Origin: Chitinophaga jiangningensis
GTDB taxonomy: Bacteria > Bacteroidota > Bacteroidia > Chitinophagales > Chitinophagaceae
Direction of reading: 5' to 3'
Assembly: GCF_900142605.1 (NCBI RefSeq)
Contig: NZ_FRBL01000005.1
Coordinates: 186,001-250,000, forward strand
Length of the DNA: 64,000 bases
Part shown: piece by piece, positions 26,202 to 33,871 of the stretch
How the letters are laid out: each line of letters opens with the position of its first letter
Numbering within the stretch: position 1 is the first letter of the stretch
The notes under the pieces: generated by a model
Seen by the model: the letters and a program-made list of their open reading frames with translations, nothing else
The model's database searches: none
What the model was told of the DNA's origin: nothing
Position numbers and translations under genes: made by a program

Positions 26202-26885
26202 TTATTGCTGGCCTGCTTCTTTCTTCGCGTCAGCTTTCATTTTGTCGTTCGCAAAGATGGAGAATTCAACACGGCGGTTTTTAGCGCGGCCTTCCTCCGT
26301 TTCGTTGTCTGCAATTGGCTGTGATTCACCATATGCAAAACCCTGAATACGGGAAGCAGCTACACCCTGTTTGGTCAGGAATGCGGTTACGCTGTTAACC
26401 CTGCGCTGTGACAGACCCATATTATACTCATCTGTACCTTTTGAATCGGTATGTCCTTCCACACGAACATAAGTATCAGGATACTTATTGAGTACTTCAG
26501 CCAGCTGAGTAATGCTGGTTTGTGCAGCAGGAGACAAGTCGGATTTATCGAATCCAAACAGTACGCCAGCATCAAATTTCACGTTAATACCTTCACCTAC
26601 ACGCTCTACTGTCGCATTTGGAACTTCGTTCTGAATTTCCTGTGCCTGCTTATCCATCTTCTTACCGATAATAGCACCACCGGCACCACCAATAACAGCA
26701 CCGAGGATAGCTCCTAATGCAGTGTTACCAGCTACTTTACCGATTACGGCACCTGCAGCAGCACCGCCACCTACACCAATCGCAGCACCTTTCTTAGTAT
26801 TGTCCATGCTCTGCCAGGTTTTACAACTAAACAGCATTGTTACGGATAAGACCACTGCTACCAGAACATTCAATTTTTTCATCAT
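26202..26885 (-). CDS. OmpA family lipoprotein with glycine-zipper
   Basis: A 227-residue lipoprotein. The signal KKLNVLVAVVLSVTMLFSC ends in a lipobox (LFSC). Residues about 35-75 form a glycine-zipper (GAAIGVGGGAAAGAVIGKVA and GAILGAVIGGAGGAIIG), a segment thought to enter or span a membrane. From about residue 105 an OmpA C-terminal domain follows with the peptidoglycan-binding signature GHTDSKGTDEYNMGLSQRR. It should link the outer membrane to the cell wall. Either Met1 or Met2 could start. It converges on the VanZ gene. Confidence 0.92.
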   Translation of the reverse strand: MMKKLNVLVAVVLSVTMLFSCKTWQSMDNTKKGAAIGVGGGAAAGAVIGKVAGNTALGAILGAVIGGAGGAIIGKKMDKQAQEIQNEVPNATVERVGEGINVKFDAGVLFGFDKSDLSPAAQTSITQLAEVLNKYPDTYVRVEGHTDSKGTDEYNMGLSQRRVNSVTAFLTKQGVAASRIQGFAYGESQPIADNETEEGRAKNRRVEFSIFANDKMKADAKKEAGQQ

Positions 26886-27053
26886 AGTAATTTTAAATAT
26901 GAAGGTATTATGTAATTATGAAGATGACGGCTCTCCGTCATTTTCCAGCTAAACAAATATACTGCCAAAGTCCAAACAACCTGGCAAATACCTGTTTAAC
27001 AGGTATTAAAAAATATAGAAAAATCAACAATTATAAACGATATACCTCCGGGA

Positions 27054-27632
27054 TTACCCAAACAGATTCTTCAGCACATCACCAAAACCAGCTCCGCTGT
27101 TTCCTCCCTGCTGTTGCTTCGCACCGTTGCTCAGCACATTTTTCAGGTCGTTGAAATCCACATCACCATCGCCGTCTTTATCCAGGCCACCTTTCAGCTT
27201 ACCCAGGATACCATTCAGATCCAGGCCGGAGGAGGCACCACCGGTTAAGGAACCCAGGATTCCATCCAGGCTGAAACCTTTATTGGAAGGGTCATTTGTT
27301 TTATTTACCAGGGAACCCAGCACCGCCGGAATCAGGCTGCCGGCAATTTGTGTGGCCGCACCTTTATCGAGGTTAAATTTCTTTAACAGTGTATCCAGGA
27401 AATTGTTGGAAATGTTGTTTACTAACGGATTAGCATTGGTGTCCGACTGTCCGCCGAGTAAGCTGAGTACGCCGGCAGTATTTCCGTTGGCCAGCTCCTG
27501 TTGCAGACTGGAAGTAATTGATTCAGTGGCGGCCTGCACCACCGCCTGGTTTTGCTCATTAGGAACAGCAGGATTATTCACCACGGCAGTTTGCGCGTGC
27601 TCCTGAACCAGTTGCAGTAATTGCTCGAACAT
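27054..27632 (-). CDS. DUF937-like protein with a C-terminal EF-hand
   Basis: A 192-residue protein without signal peptide. The first two thirds are alanine, asparagine and leucine rich helices (MFEQLLQLVQEHAQTAVVNN; TAGVLSLLGG; GAATQIAGSLIPAVLGSLV) that resemble DUF937 proteins. Residues 151-163 read DKDGDGDVDFNDL, a perfect calcium-binding EF-hand or dockerin-type loop with Asp at positions 1, 3, 5, 7 and 9. The tail is Gly/Gln-rich. It is separated from prfA by the palindromes at 27740-27818 and so probably has its own promoter. Function unknown; calcium binding is inferred from the loop. Confidence 0.75.
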   Translation of the reverse strand: MFEQLLQLVQEHAQTAVVNNPAVPNEQNQAVVQAATESITSSLQQELANGNTAGVLSLLGGQSDTNANPLVNNISNNFLDTLLKKFNLDKGAATQIAGSLIPAVLGSLVNKTNDPSNKGFSLDGILGSLTGGASSGLDLNGILGKLKGGLDKDGDGDVDFNDLKNVLSNGAKQQQGGNSGAGFGDVLKNLFG

Positions 27633-27739
27633 GATAGTTTGATTTAAAAGTAGGGGAGAAAATATGGTTTCACGAACTAGATTAAATGTAGGATTTTTCC
27701 AGTAGATACGGACAGATCAGTGAAAAGATTTGTGTTAAT

Positions 27740-27818
27740 AAACTGCGAGGGATAAAGTGCCTGCGGCACTTTATCCCTCGCAGTTTTTGCCGGTGCCGCA
27801 GGCACCGGCAAAAACTGC
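27740..27818. terminator. Double palindrome behind prfA (terminator / repeat element)
   Basis: Two overlapping perfect hairpins. One pairs 27740-27761 with 27765-27786 (22 bp, loop TGC). The other pairs 27780-27797 with 27801-27818 (18 bp, loop GCA). The bases 27780-27786 (GCAGTTT) can pair with AAACTGC at either end, so the two stems compete. The T/A runs within the arms make it a likely terminator for prfA, whose stop is at 27832. The arrangement matches that at 6074-6148. Confidence 0.75.
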
Positions 27819-27831
27819 AGCAGCCTGGTTA

Positions 27832-28896
27832 TCAGGAACCCTGCTTCAGCTTTTCGGCATTCTCAGCAAAGGCAAGCGCCTCCACCATATCTTTAATATC
27901 GCCGTTCATAAACGCATCCAGGTTATATACGGTCATCCCGATCCTGTGATCCGTTACACGGCCCTGTGGATAGTTATACGTTCTGATTTTTGCTGAGCGG
28001 TCGCCGGTAGATACAAGGCTCTTACGCTGGCTGGCAATCGCATCTTCATGCTTGCGTACCGCTGCTTCATAGATACGGGTACGCAACATTTTCATCGCCA
28101 GATCACGGTTGGAGTGCTGGCTACGGCCTTCCTGGCACTCTACTACCACACCGGTAGGAATGTGCGTTAAACGTACGGCAGATTCAGTTTTGTTTACGTG
28201 CTGACCACCTGCACCACTGGAACGGAAAGTATCCATTTTGATATCCGCATCACGGATCTCCACGTCTACCTCTTCCGCCTCAGGCAGTACCGCTACGGTT
28301 GCCGCTGAGGTATGCACACGGCCGGAAGCCTCGGTAGCTGGTACACGCTGTACACGGTGTACGCCTGATTCAAATTTCAAGGTACCATATACATCGTCGC
28401 CGGTTACTTCCAGCACTACCTCCTTATAACCGCCGGCAGAACCGGGGTTTTCAGTGATCACGCTGGTACTCCAGCCTTTCAGCTCGCAGAAACGGAGGTA
28501 CATACGCAGCAGGTCCCCTGCAAACAGGCTGGCCTCATCACCACCGGTACCTGCACGGATCTCCAGCATCGCGTTCTTCTCATCCTGCGGGTCTTTTGGA
28601 ATCAGCAGGTTGCGGATCAGCTCTTCCTGAGCCGTTTTCTGCTCCTGGAGCTCCTCGGTTTCGGCTTTTGCGAGTTCCCGCATCTCCTCATCACCGCTAT
28701 CCAGTACTTCTTTATTAAACGCAATATTGTCCAGCAGATTACGATAGGCATCATACGCCTTCACAATCTTCTCCAACTGACGGTATTCCTTACTCAGCTG
28801 GCCAAACTTTTTGTTATCACTTACCACCTCAGGGTTGGTAAGGGCCAATGATACCTGCTCAAATCGGCCTTTTATAGCTTCCAGTTTGTCTATCAT
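27832..28896 (-). CDS. prfA: Peptide chain release factor 1
   Basis: A 354-residue class I release factor that reads UAA and UAG stop codons and releases the finished chain. The tripeptide anticodon PAT is seen in HRVQRVPATEASGRVHTS, and the catalytic GGQ in SSGAGGQHVNKTESAVRL, whose glutamine is methylated by PrmC in other bacteria. The N-terminal helical domain (KLEAIKGRFEQVSLALTNPE) is of normal length. Stop codons in this window include TAA, TAG and TGA. It is a single gene closed by the palindromic terminator just downstream. A TAATTTTG -7-like box on the minus strand lies at 28958-28965. Confidence 0.97.
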   Translation of the reverse strand: MIDKLEAIKGRFEQVSLALTNPEVVSDNKKFGQLSKEYRQLEKIVKAYDAYRNLLDNIAFNKEVLDSGDEEMRELAKAETEELQEQKTAQEELIRNLLIPKDPQDEKNAMLEIRAGTGGDEASLFAGDLLRMYLRFCELKGWSTSVITENPGSAGGYKEVVLEVTGDDVYGTLKFESGVHRVQRVPATEASGRVHTSAATVAVLPEAEEVDVEIRDADIKMDTFRSSGAGGQHVNKTESAVRLTHIPTGVVVECQEGRSQHSNRDLAMKMLRTRIYEAAVRKHEDAIASQRKSLVSTGDRSAKIRTYNYPQGRVTDHRIGMTVYNLDAFMNGDIKDMVEALAFAENAEKLKQGS

Positions 28897-28993
28897 AATT
28901 ATCTTTGACTTTTGAGTATACCACCCAATGGGGTAGAAACGCTACTCAATCGGGATGCAAAATTAACATCATTCACGTAATTAAACACCAGGG

Positions 28994-30142
28994 TTGTTGA
29001 AACAGATCAAATTAAAGGGAAAAGACATATTTGACGGGCACCGTTTTTTAGGGGAAAATAAAGTGCTTATACTCGACGAAACCGGCGTGGTGACTGGCAT
29101 TCCCGACGATTCAAGCGCTGGTGAAAACGTACAGGAAGTAGACGGAATTCTCCTCCCCGGATTTGTAAATACTCATTGTCACCTGGAATTATCCCACATG
29201 AAAGGGGTGATTCCTGAAAAAACAGGGCTGCCATCTTTCCTGACGCAGGTGATGCAGCTCAGGGGTAATGGCGCCAACAACCAGGAAGCGGCCATGGCCT
29301 CCGCCGCAAAGGCCATGTGGGAAGCCGGCATCAGCGCGGTAGGCGATATCAGCAACGGTAACATCTCCCTGGAACAAAAACAAAACAGCCCCCTCTATTT
29401 CCACACTTTCGTGGAATGCATGGGCGTGGCAGATGCAGGCGCGGATAGTCGCTATGACTACAGCATGGGCGTATTGGAAGCTTTCCGGCAGATCAACGGC
29501 CGCCTGCACCAATGCTCACTGGTACCGCACGCACCCTATTCTGTGAGTAAAACTTTATTTGCGAAACTGGCATCTACCCCAAAAAATACCCCGGTAAGCA
29601 TACATAACCAGGAATCAGCCGCCGAAAACCAGCTGTATAACAGCAAATCAGGGGATTTTATGGCGTTTTACGAAACTTTTAAAATGGACATTTCCGGGTT
29701 CCAGGCCAGCGGCACCAACAGCCTGGAAGCTTATCTGCCTTATTTTTCCGGCCAGAAAATACTGCTGGTGCACAATACTTTTTCCAATGAGCAGGACATC
29801 CGCTTTGCACAGTCGCAACCGCTGGAAACCTGGTGGTGCCTGTGCCCCAACGCCAACCTGTACATAGAAAATCGCCTTCCGGACATTGCACTGCTGCGGA
29901 AAATGCAATGCAATATTGCCATTGGCACGGATAGCCTGGCGTCTAATCACCAGTTGTCTGTTTGGGAAGAAGTCAAAACCATCCGGGAACATTTCCCCGA
30001 TATTCCACTGGAAGAAGTACTCCAATGGGCCACCAGCAATGGCGCCGCCGCATTGGGCATTGGCAACACCTACGGCAGCTTTACGCCTGGCACCAGGCCC
30101 GGCGTGCTCCTGCTCACCGAAAACATTACCAGGCTGATCTAA
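28994..30142 (+). CDS. Amidohydrolase family protein
   Basis: A metal-dependent hydrolase of about 382 residues with the TIM-barrel amidohydrolase pattern: GFVNTHCHLELSHMKGVI (HxH metal site) near residues 55-72, a later histidine in LVPHAPYSVS, one in SIHNQES, and the catalytic aspartate in AIGTDSLASNHQLS. It is closest in style to chlorohydrolase/aminofutalosine-deaminase-like enzymes, which act on purine or aminofutalosine amines; the exact substrate is not settled. It starts with TTG, at 28994 or 28997; no ATG is available near the start. The mechanosensitive channel gene follows about 50 bases later. Confidence 0.83.
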   Translation: MLKQIKLKGKDIFDGHRFLGENKVLILDETGVVTGIPDDSSAGENVQEVDGILLPGFVNTHCHLELSHMKGVIPEKTGLPSFLTQVMQLRGNGANNQEAAMASAAKAMWEAGISAVGDISNGNISLEQKQNSPLYFHTFVECMGVADAGADSRYDYSMGVLEAFRQINGRLHQCSLVPHAPYSVSKTLFAKLASTPKNTPVSIHNQESAAENQLYNSKSGDFMAFYETFKMDISGFQASGTNSLEAYLPYFSGQKILLVHNTFSNEQDIRFAQSQPLETWWCLCPNANLYIENRLPDIALLRKMQCNIAIGTDSLASNHQLSVWEEVKTIREHFPDIPLEEVLQWATSNGAAALGIGNTYGSFTPGTRPGVLLLTENITRLI

Positions 30143-30195
30143 ATACACCAGAATTTCCGGAAATTGCCCGGTTATAACATTCTCCTCTCGTGACT

Positions 30196-31296
30196 ATGAA
30201 GAATTTTTTGGATACCATTATCCTCGATAACCCGATCAGGGACTACCTGATTTTGATAGGGGTATTACTCTTTGTGACCTTTATAAAGCGCTACCTGTCT
30301 AAAATAGTGGCTGCTTTGTTGTTCAAGCTGGTGAAACGGTGGTCGCCGCTGATAGAACAAAAAAGCTTTGTTGAATTGCTGCTGAAGCCACTGGAATTCT
30401 TTTTCCTGCTGGTAACTTTTATGTTTACCATCGACCGGTTCAAGTTCCCGTCGGTCCTGAATGTAAACGTATACGGCAAGGCCACCCTGCAACATGTGAC
30501 TGACACGCTGCTGGAACTGGCGCTGACCATGAGTATCATATGGATCGTGCTGCGACTGATCGATTTCATAGCCCTGGTGCTGGAAAAGAAGGCGGATCAA
30601 ACCCCGGATATGACGGACAACCAGTTTGTGATATTTTTCCGGGACTTCTTCAAGGCCATCATTTTTATCATGGGGGCCATCGCGTTTATACGGATATTAT
30701 TCGGGGTGGCGCTGGTGGAAAAGATCATTGCGGGTCTTGGTATCGGTGCGGCCGCCCTGGCGTTGGCTGCCAAGGAAAGCATTGAAAACCTGATCGGCTC
30801 ATTTATCATTTTCTTTGATAAACCGTTCCGGGTAGGGGATAGCGTTAAAGTGGATTCCTACCAGGGTGCTGTGGAGAAGATAGGGCTGCGTAGCACGCGC
30901 ATACGTACACTGGAAAAGACTTTTGTGACGGTGCCGAATAAAAAAATGGTGGACAGTATACTGGATAATCTTTCCCTGCGTACCCAACAACGGGTAAACA
31001 TGAAACTGGAGCTAAGCGGAGATACGCCACCAGAGCGCATTATGGCTATTTTAAAAGATATCCGTGCGATTTTGTCCAACAATGAAAAAGTGCTGCAGGG
31101 CTATACCGTGAACCTGCACGACTTTAACAAGGACACTGTACTGATCCAGGTAATTTTCAACACTTACATTATCGATGGGCAACAGTATGCGGCACTTCGC
31201 GAGGAAGTAAACCTGGCGATTATGCAGGCGCTTGACAAGCAAGGCATCAAGCTGCCGGGCAGCAGTACCAATGTGGTGTTGCACAATGCATCGTAG
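30196..31296 (+). CDS. MscS-type mechanosensitive ion channel
   Basis: About 366 residues from the ATG at 30196; a GTG two codons upstream (30190) is an alternative start. Four or so hydrophobic helices are seen in the first 190 residues, and the pore-lining TM3 is clear in GLGIGAAALALAAKESIENLIG, with the Gly/Ala packing and the later FDKPFRVGDSVKVDSYQGAV of the beta domain, both hallmarks of MscS. It opens under membrane tension to release solutes during hypo-osmotic shock. It lies about 50 bases behind the amidohydrolase gene and is closed by a strong terminator. Confidence 0.93.
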   Translation: MKNFLDTIILDNPIRDYLILIGVLLFVTFIKRYLSKIVAALLFKLVKRWSPLIEQKSFVELLLKPLEFFFLLVTFMFTIDRFKFPSVLNVNVYGKATLQHVTDTLLELALTMSIIWIVLRLIDFIALVLEKKADQTPDMTDNQFVIFFRDFFKAIIFIMGAIAFIRILFGVALVEKIIAGLGIGAAALALAAKESIENLIGSFIIFFDKPFRVGDSVKVDSYQGAVEKIGLRSTRIRTLEKTFVTVPNKKMVDSILDNLSLRTQQRVNMKLELSGDTPPERIMAILKDIRAILSNNEKVLQGYTVNLHDFNKDTVLIQVIFNTYIIDGQQYAALREEVNLAIMQALDKQGIKLPGSSTNVVLHNAS

Positions 31297-31319
31297 TATT
31301 TCCGGAAGTAACTGCATAA

Positions 31320-31352
31320 AAAAGGCTGTATCATAGTATGATACAGCCTTTT
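31320..31352. terminator. Bidirectional terminator
   Basis: Perfect 15-bp stem (31320-31334 with 31338-31352) around a three-base AGT loop, with an A-run before and a long T-run after. It separates the convergent channel and thioredoxin-fold genes. Confidence 0.9.
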
Positions 31353-31374
31353 TTTATATCGTCAGGTGAGTGAT

Positions 31375-31893
31375 CTATTCTTCGCTTTTCGCAGGCTTAT
31401 CTCCTTTGCTGCTTTTCAGCAGGATACGGGAGAGGTCCGCCTCGATGGATTCTTTAGGTGCACCTACAATGCGGCCTTCTTCTTTTCCATCTTTAAAAAC
31501 GATGATGGTAGGTACTTTTTTTACTTTGTAATCAGTAGGCGCGTCGGTATTCATTTTCTGGTCAGCGCCAAACATGGTAACCTGTTCTTCAGGGCTACCA
31601 CCCATGATCATTACTTTGTAGAGTTGAGGAACTACATCGCGGCTGGTTTGATCCCAGGTACCGAGCACCGCTACCACGTTGAAGTTGCTGCGGTTTGATT
31701 TGATATAGTTGAGCATATTATCATTAGGCTGGTAGTCGTTTACTCCTTTATAGAACCAGGTGTAGTCGCTACCGTTCATGAGCGTTTTCATGTCGATCTT
31801 TCCTTTCAGCACCTTATCGTTGCTGTTGGATTGAGCCCATGTCAGGGAGGAAAGCAGCAAGCCACCACCTAATAGTAACATTTTTAATCGCAT
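31375..31893 (-). CDS. Exported thioredoxin-fold protein lacking the CxxC motif
   Basis: A 172-residue protein with signal peptide MRLKMLLLGGGLLLSSLTWA. The thioredoxin fold is recognisable from FNVVAVLGTWDQTSRDVVPQ, where WCxxC is expected, and from the cis-proline segment VKKVPTIIVFKDGKEEGRIVG. The active-site cysteines are replaced: the motif reads WDQTS, and I see no cysteine in the whole mature protein. It therefore cannot act as a dithiol oxidoreductase and is more likely a binding or chaperone-like relative. It starts 11 bases behind the MerR regulator gene, in one operon with it. It has a Lys/Glu-rich tail. Confidence 0.85.
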   Translation of the reverse strand: MRLKMLLLGGGLLLSSLTWAQSNSNDKVLKGKIDMKTLMNGSDYTWFYKGVNDYQPNDNMLNYIKSNRSNFNVVAVLGTWDQTSRDVVPQLYKVMIMGGSPEEQVTMFGADQKMNTDAPTDYKVKKVPTIIVFKDGKEEGRIVGAPKESIEADLSRILLKSSKGDKPAKSEE

Positions 31894-31904
31894 AACCTTG
31901 TATT

Positions 31905-32447
31905 TTATAATTGATCTTTCAGTTCGGTCAAAAAACCTCTAACCTTTAGCAAAGCTTGTACCATTTCGAAATTGCGGGCTGCCAGCTTACGGTCTTCCTT
32001 CAGCTTTTGCTTGGCACCTTCGATGGTGTACTTCCTTTCCCTCAGGAGATGGTAGATAAGTTTCAGGTGCTGAATATCCTCCTGGCGGAACAGGCGATCA
32101 CCTTTGCGGTTCTTTTTGGGTTGGAGTATATCGAATTCATTCTCCCAATAACGAATCAGCGAAGTATTTACCTTAAACATGGCAGCTACTTCACTGATGG
32201 AATAGTATTGTTTGTCCAGTGCCAGTTTGTCCAATTCCATAATCAGATCCGGGTCTTCCGAAAATTCTTTCAATGATTTACGCCCTCGCTTCCGGCCATT
32301 GCCATTGGCAGGGAGTGCGGTTGCGGAGGGGGCCACCGCCTTCACTTTTACTTTAGACTTGGGTGCCGCCTTATTTGCCGAAGGCAAAGGAGGGGGACTT
32401 CCTGTTGCGGAGAAAAGGTCTAATTGGTGCATGGCAGTAAAAAACAC
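31905..32447 (-). CDS. MerR family transcriptional regulator
   Basis: A DNA-binding protein of up to 180 residues. The MerR winged helix-turn-helix is at about residues 80-150: YYSISEVAAMFKVNTSLIRY, then WENEFDILQPKKNRKGDRLF and RQEDIQHLKLIYHLLRERKY. The C-terminal part is short, with no cysteine-based metal site, so the signal is unknown. The first 75 residues are unusual: low-complexity Pro/Ala/Lys ending in GNGRKRGRKSL, similar to an AT-hook. Starts at 32447 or 32432 (MHQLDLFSATG) are possible; the second looks better. It precedes the thioredoxin-fold gene by 11 bases. Single-copy MerR proteins of this type are widespread in Bacteroidota. Confidence 0.88.
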   Translation of the reverse strand: MFFTAMHQLDLFSATGSPPPLPSANKAAPKSKVKVKAVAPSATALPANGNGRKRGRKSLKEFSEDPDLIMELDKLALDKQYYSISEVAAMFKVNTSLIRYWENEFDILQPKKNRKGDRLFRQEDIQHLKLIYHLLRERKYTIEGAKQKLKEDRKLAARNFEMVQALLKVRGFLTELKDQL

Positions 32448-32558
32448 GTTGAAAAATATCTTTTACAAGCATGAATTTAGCCAAAATACTCCAGCTTTCG
32501 TCTATTTATAGTTCATTAACAATCATATTACAATTGATCTGGATGCAATCAGCAACAA

Positions 32559-33530
32559 TTAGTCGAACGACTGATTTCCTGATCTGGCCATCTTAACGAG
32601 GGTTTCGAACTGTTCAGCAGTAAGATCGCTGAAGAAAAAGTATACCGGGTCAACCTTAGTTCCGTTCTTGATTACCTCGTAATGGCAGTGAGGTCCGGTG
32701 GATTTACCCGTGCTACCTACCCATCCGAGTACGTCGCCGCGCTTTACTGCCTGGCCGGCCCTTACTTTCATACGGAGCATGTGGCCGTAGAGTGTTTTAT
32801 AGCCATAGCCATGGCGCACCACCACGTGGTTACCATAACCTACATCACTCAGGCTGGCCTCTTCCACCACACCGTTACCGGTAGCATAGATAGGCGTGCC
32901 GCTCGGGGCCGCGAAATCGAGCCCGGAGTGATACTTCATCATCTTATATATAGGATCGATACGGTATCCAAAACCGGAAGCGATATGTTTAAGATCTTTA
33001 TTGGATACAGGCTGGATGGCCGGAATAGCCGCCAACATCTCCTGTTTATTTTTTACCAGCTTGTCAATTTCATCAAACGACTTTTCCTGTGACTTGATGC
33101 GATTGGTAATTTCATTCAGCAATACCGAGGTGGAAGCAATGATTTCACTGCTGGCAAATGATTGCAGCTGTGCCGCCTCTTCATCCGCTACCACCTTACC
33201 CATACGGGTGCTGTCAGGAATAGGCTCTGCTTCAAATATCACACGATAAATATCATTATCCCTTTCTTCCAGCGCCGTCAGCTTGGTTCTTACCTCTTTC
33301 ATACGGCCCTGCAGCGCTTCGTAACGCTCCTTCATCCCGTCCAGATCACGCTGCAACAGCTTTTCCTTTGGAGAAGCAAAAAAACGATAAGCAAAGGAGA
33401 GAAATATTGCCCCGGTAACAATAGCCGCCGATACAAAACCAAGGATGCGCAGCACCTTCACCCGCAGCGATACTACGAGCTTCTCATATTTTAACGTTTG
33501 AGTATTGTAGAAATATTTAACCTTCTTCAT
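32559..33530 (-). CDS. M23 family metallopeptidase (LytM-type), membrane-anchored
   Basis: A 323-residue protein with one N-terminal membrane helix (VLRILGFVSAAIVTGAIFLSF), a coiled coil at about residues 55-95 (LQRDLDGMKERYEALQGRMK), and a C-terminal M23 domain. Zinc ligands are visible: YHSGLDFAAPSGTPIYATG (HxxxD) near residue 205 and the final GPHCHYEVIKNG (HxH), with HGYGYKTLYGHM between. The enzyme type cuts peptide bridges in peptidoglycan, or, if inactive, activates amidases; here the ligands look intact. It acts in the periplasm. About 110 bases separate it from the merR gene downstream. Confidence 0.92.
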   Translation of the reverse strand: MKKVKYFYNTQTLKYEKLVVSLRVKVLRILGFVSAAIVTGAIFLSFAYRFFASPKEKLLQRDLDGMKERYEALQGRMKEVRTKLTALEERDNDIYRVIFEAEPIPDSTRMGKVVADEEAAQLQSFASSEIIASTSVLLNEITNRIKSQEKSFDEIDKLVKNKQEMLAAIPAIQPVSNKDLKHIASGFGYRIDPIYKMMKYHSGLDFAAPSGTPIYATGNGVVEEASLSDVGYGNHVVVRHGYGYKTLYGHMLRMKVRAGQAVKRGDVLGWVGSTGKSTGPHCHYEVIKNGTKVDPVYFFFSDLTAEQFETLVKMARSGNQSFD

Positions 33531-33871
33531 TGCACCAATGGTGTACGTTTCTTACCACAGCTATACGCTGCGACAGCAGATTTTATTACACTAGAGTTAA
33601 AACGGATGAATAAATTGGCATATTTTTCAGCCTTTTCCCCCAACTTTTTTACCGGCCAGGCTATCCTGTTTTGAATAATCCTACAGGTTTCAATATTTTT
33701 GCACTCCCTGTTTCACGACGGGAAATAAGGCGCACAAACCTAATGTAATTAGATTAAAACATCAACCTTTTGATGTTCAAATTTATAACTAGTTGATATA
33801 CAGACGTAAGTCTGGCGCTGGCCGACATAGCAATAAGATATAAAATATATATTAATTCGCATCAATATTTT
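33531..33871. other. Divergent intergenic region with alaS promoter and leader
   Basis: This 341-base gap holds no gene. It carries the alaS promoter (33670-33701) and a leader of about 165 bases with three small hairpins: CTAAT/ATTAG near 33739-33751, AACATCAA/TTGATGTT at 33758-33777 with a CCTT loop, and CAGAC/GTCTG at 33801-33814 with a GTAA tetraloop. No clear -7 box for the divergent peptidase gene is seen. Confidence 0.6.
33670..33701 (+). promoter_or_regulatory. alaS promoter (Bacteroidota -33/-7 type)
   Basis: TTTG at 33670-33673, a 20-base spacer, then TATTTTTG at 33694-33701. Both elements match the Bacteroidota consensus (TTTG, 17-23 bases, TAnnTTTG). The expected start site near 33708 gives a leader of about 165 bases before the alaS ATG. 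Confidence 0.65.

Noticed and set aside
33702..33871. T-box riboswitch ahead of alaS
   Set aside because: No T-box core sequence and no terminator/antiterminator pair is seen, and T-boxes are not typical of Bacteroidota.
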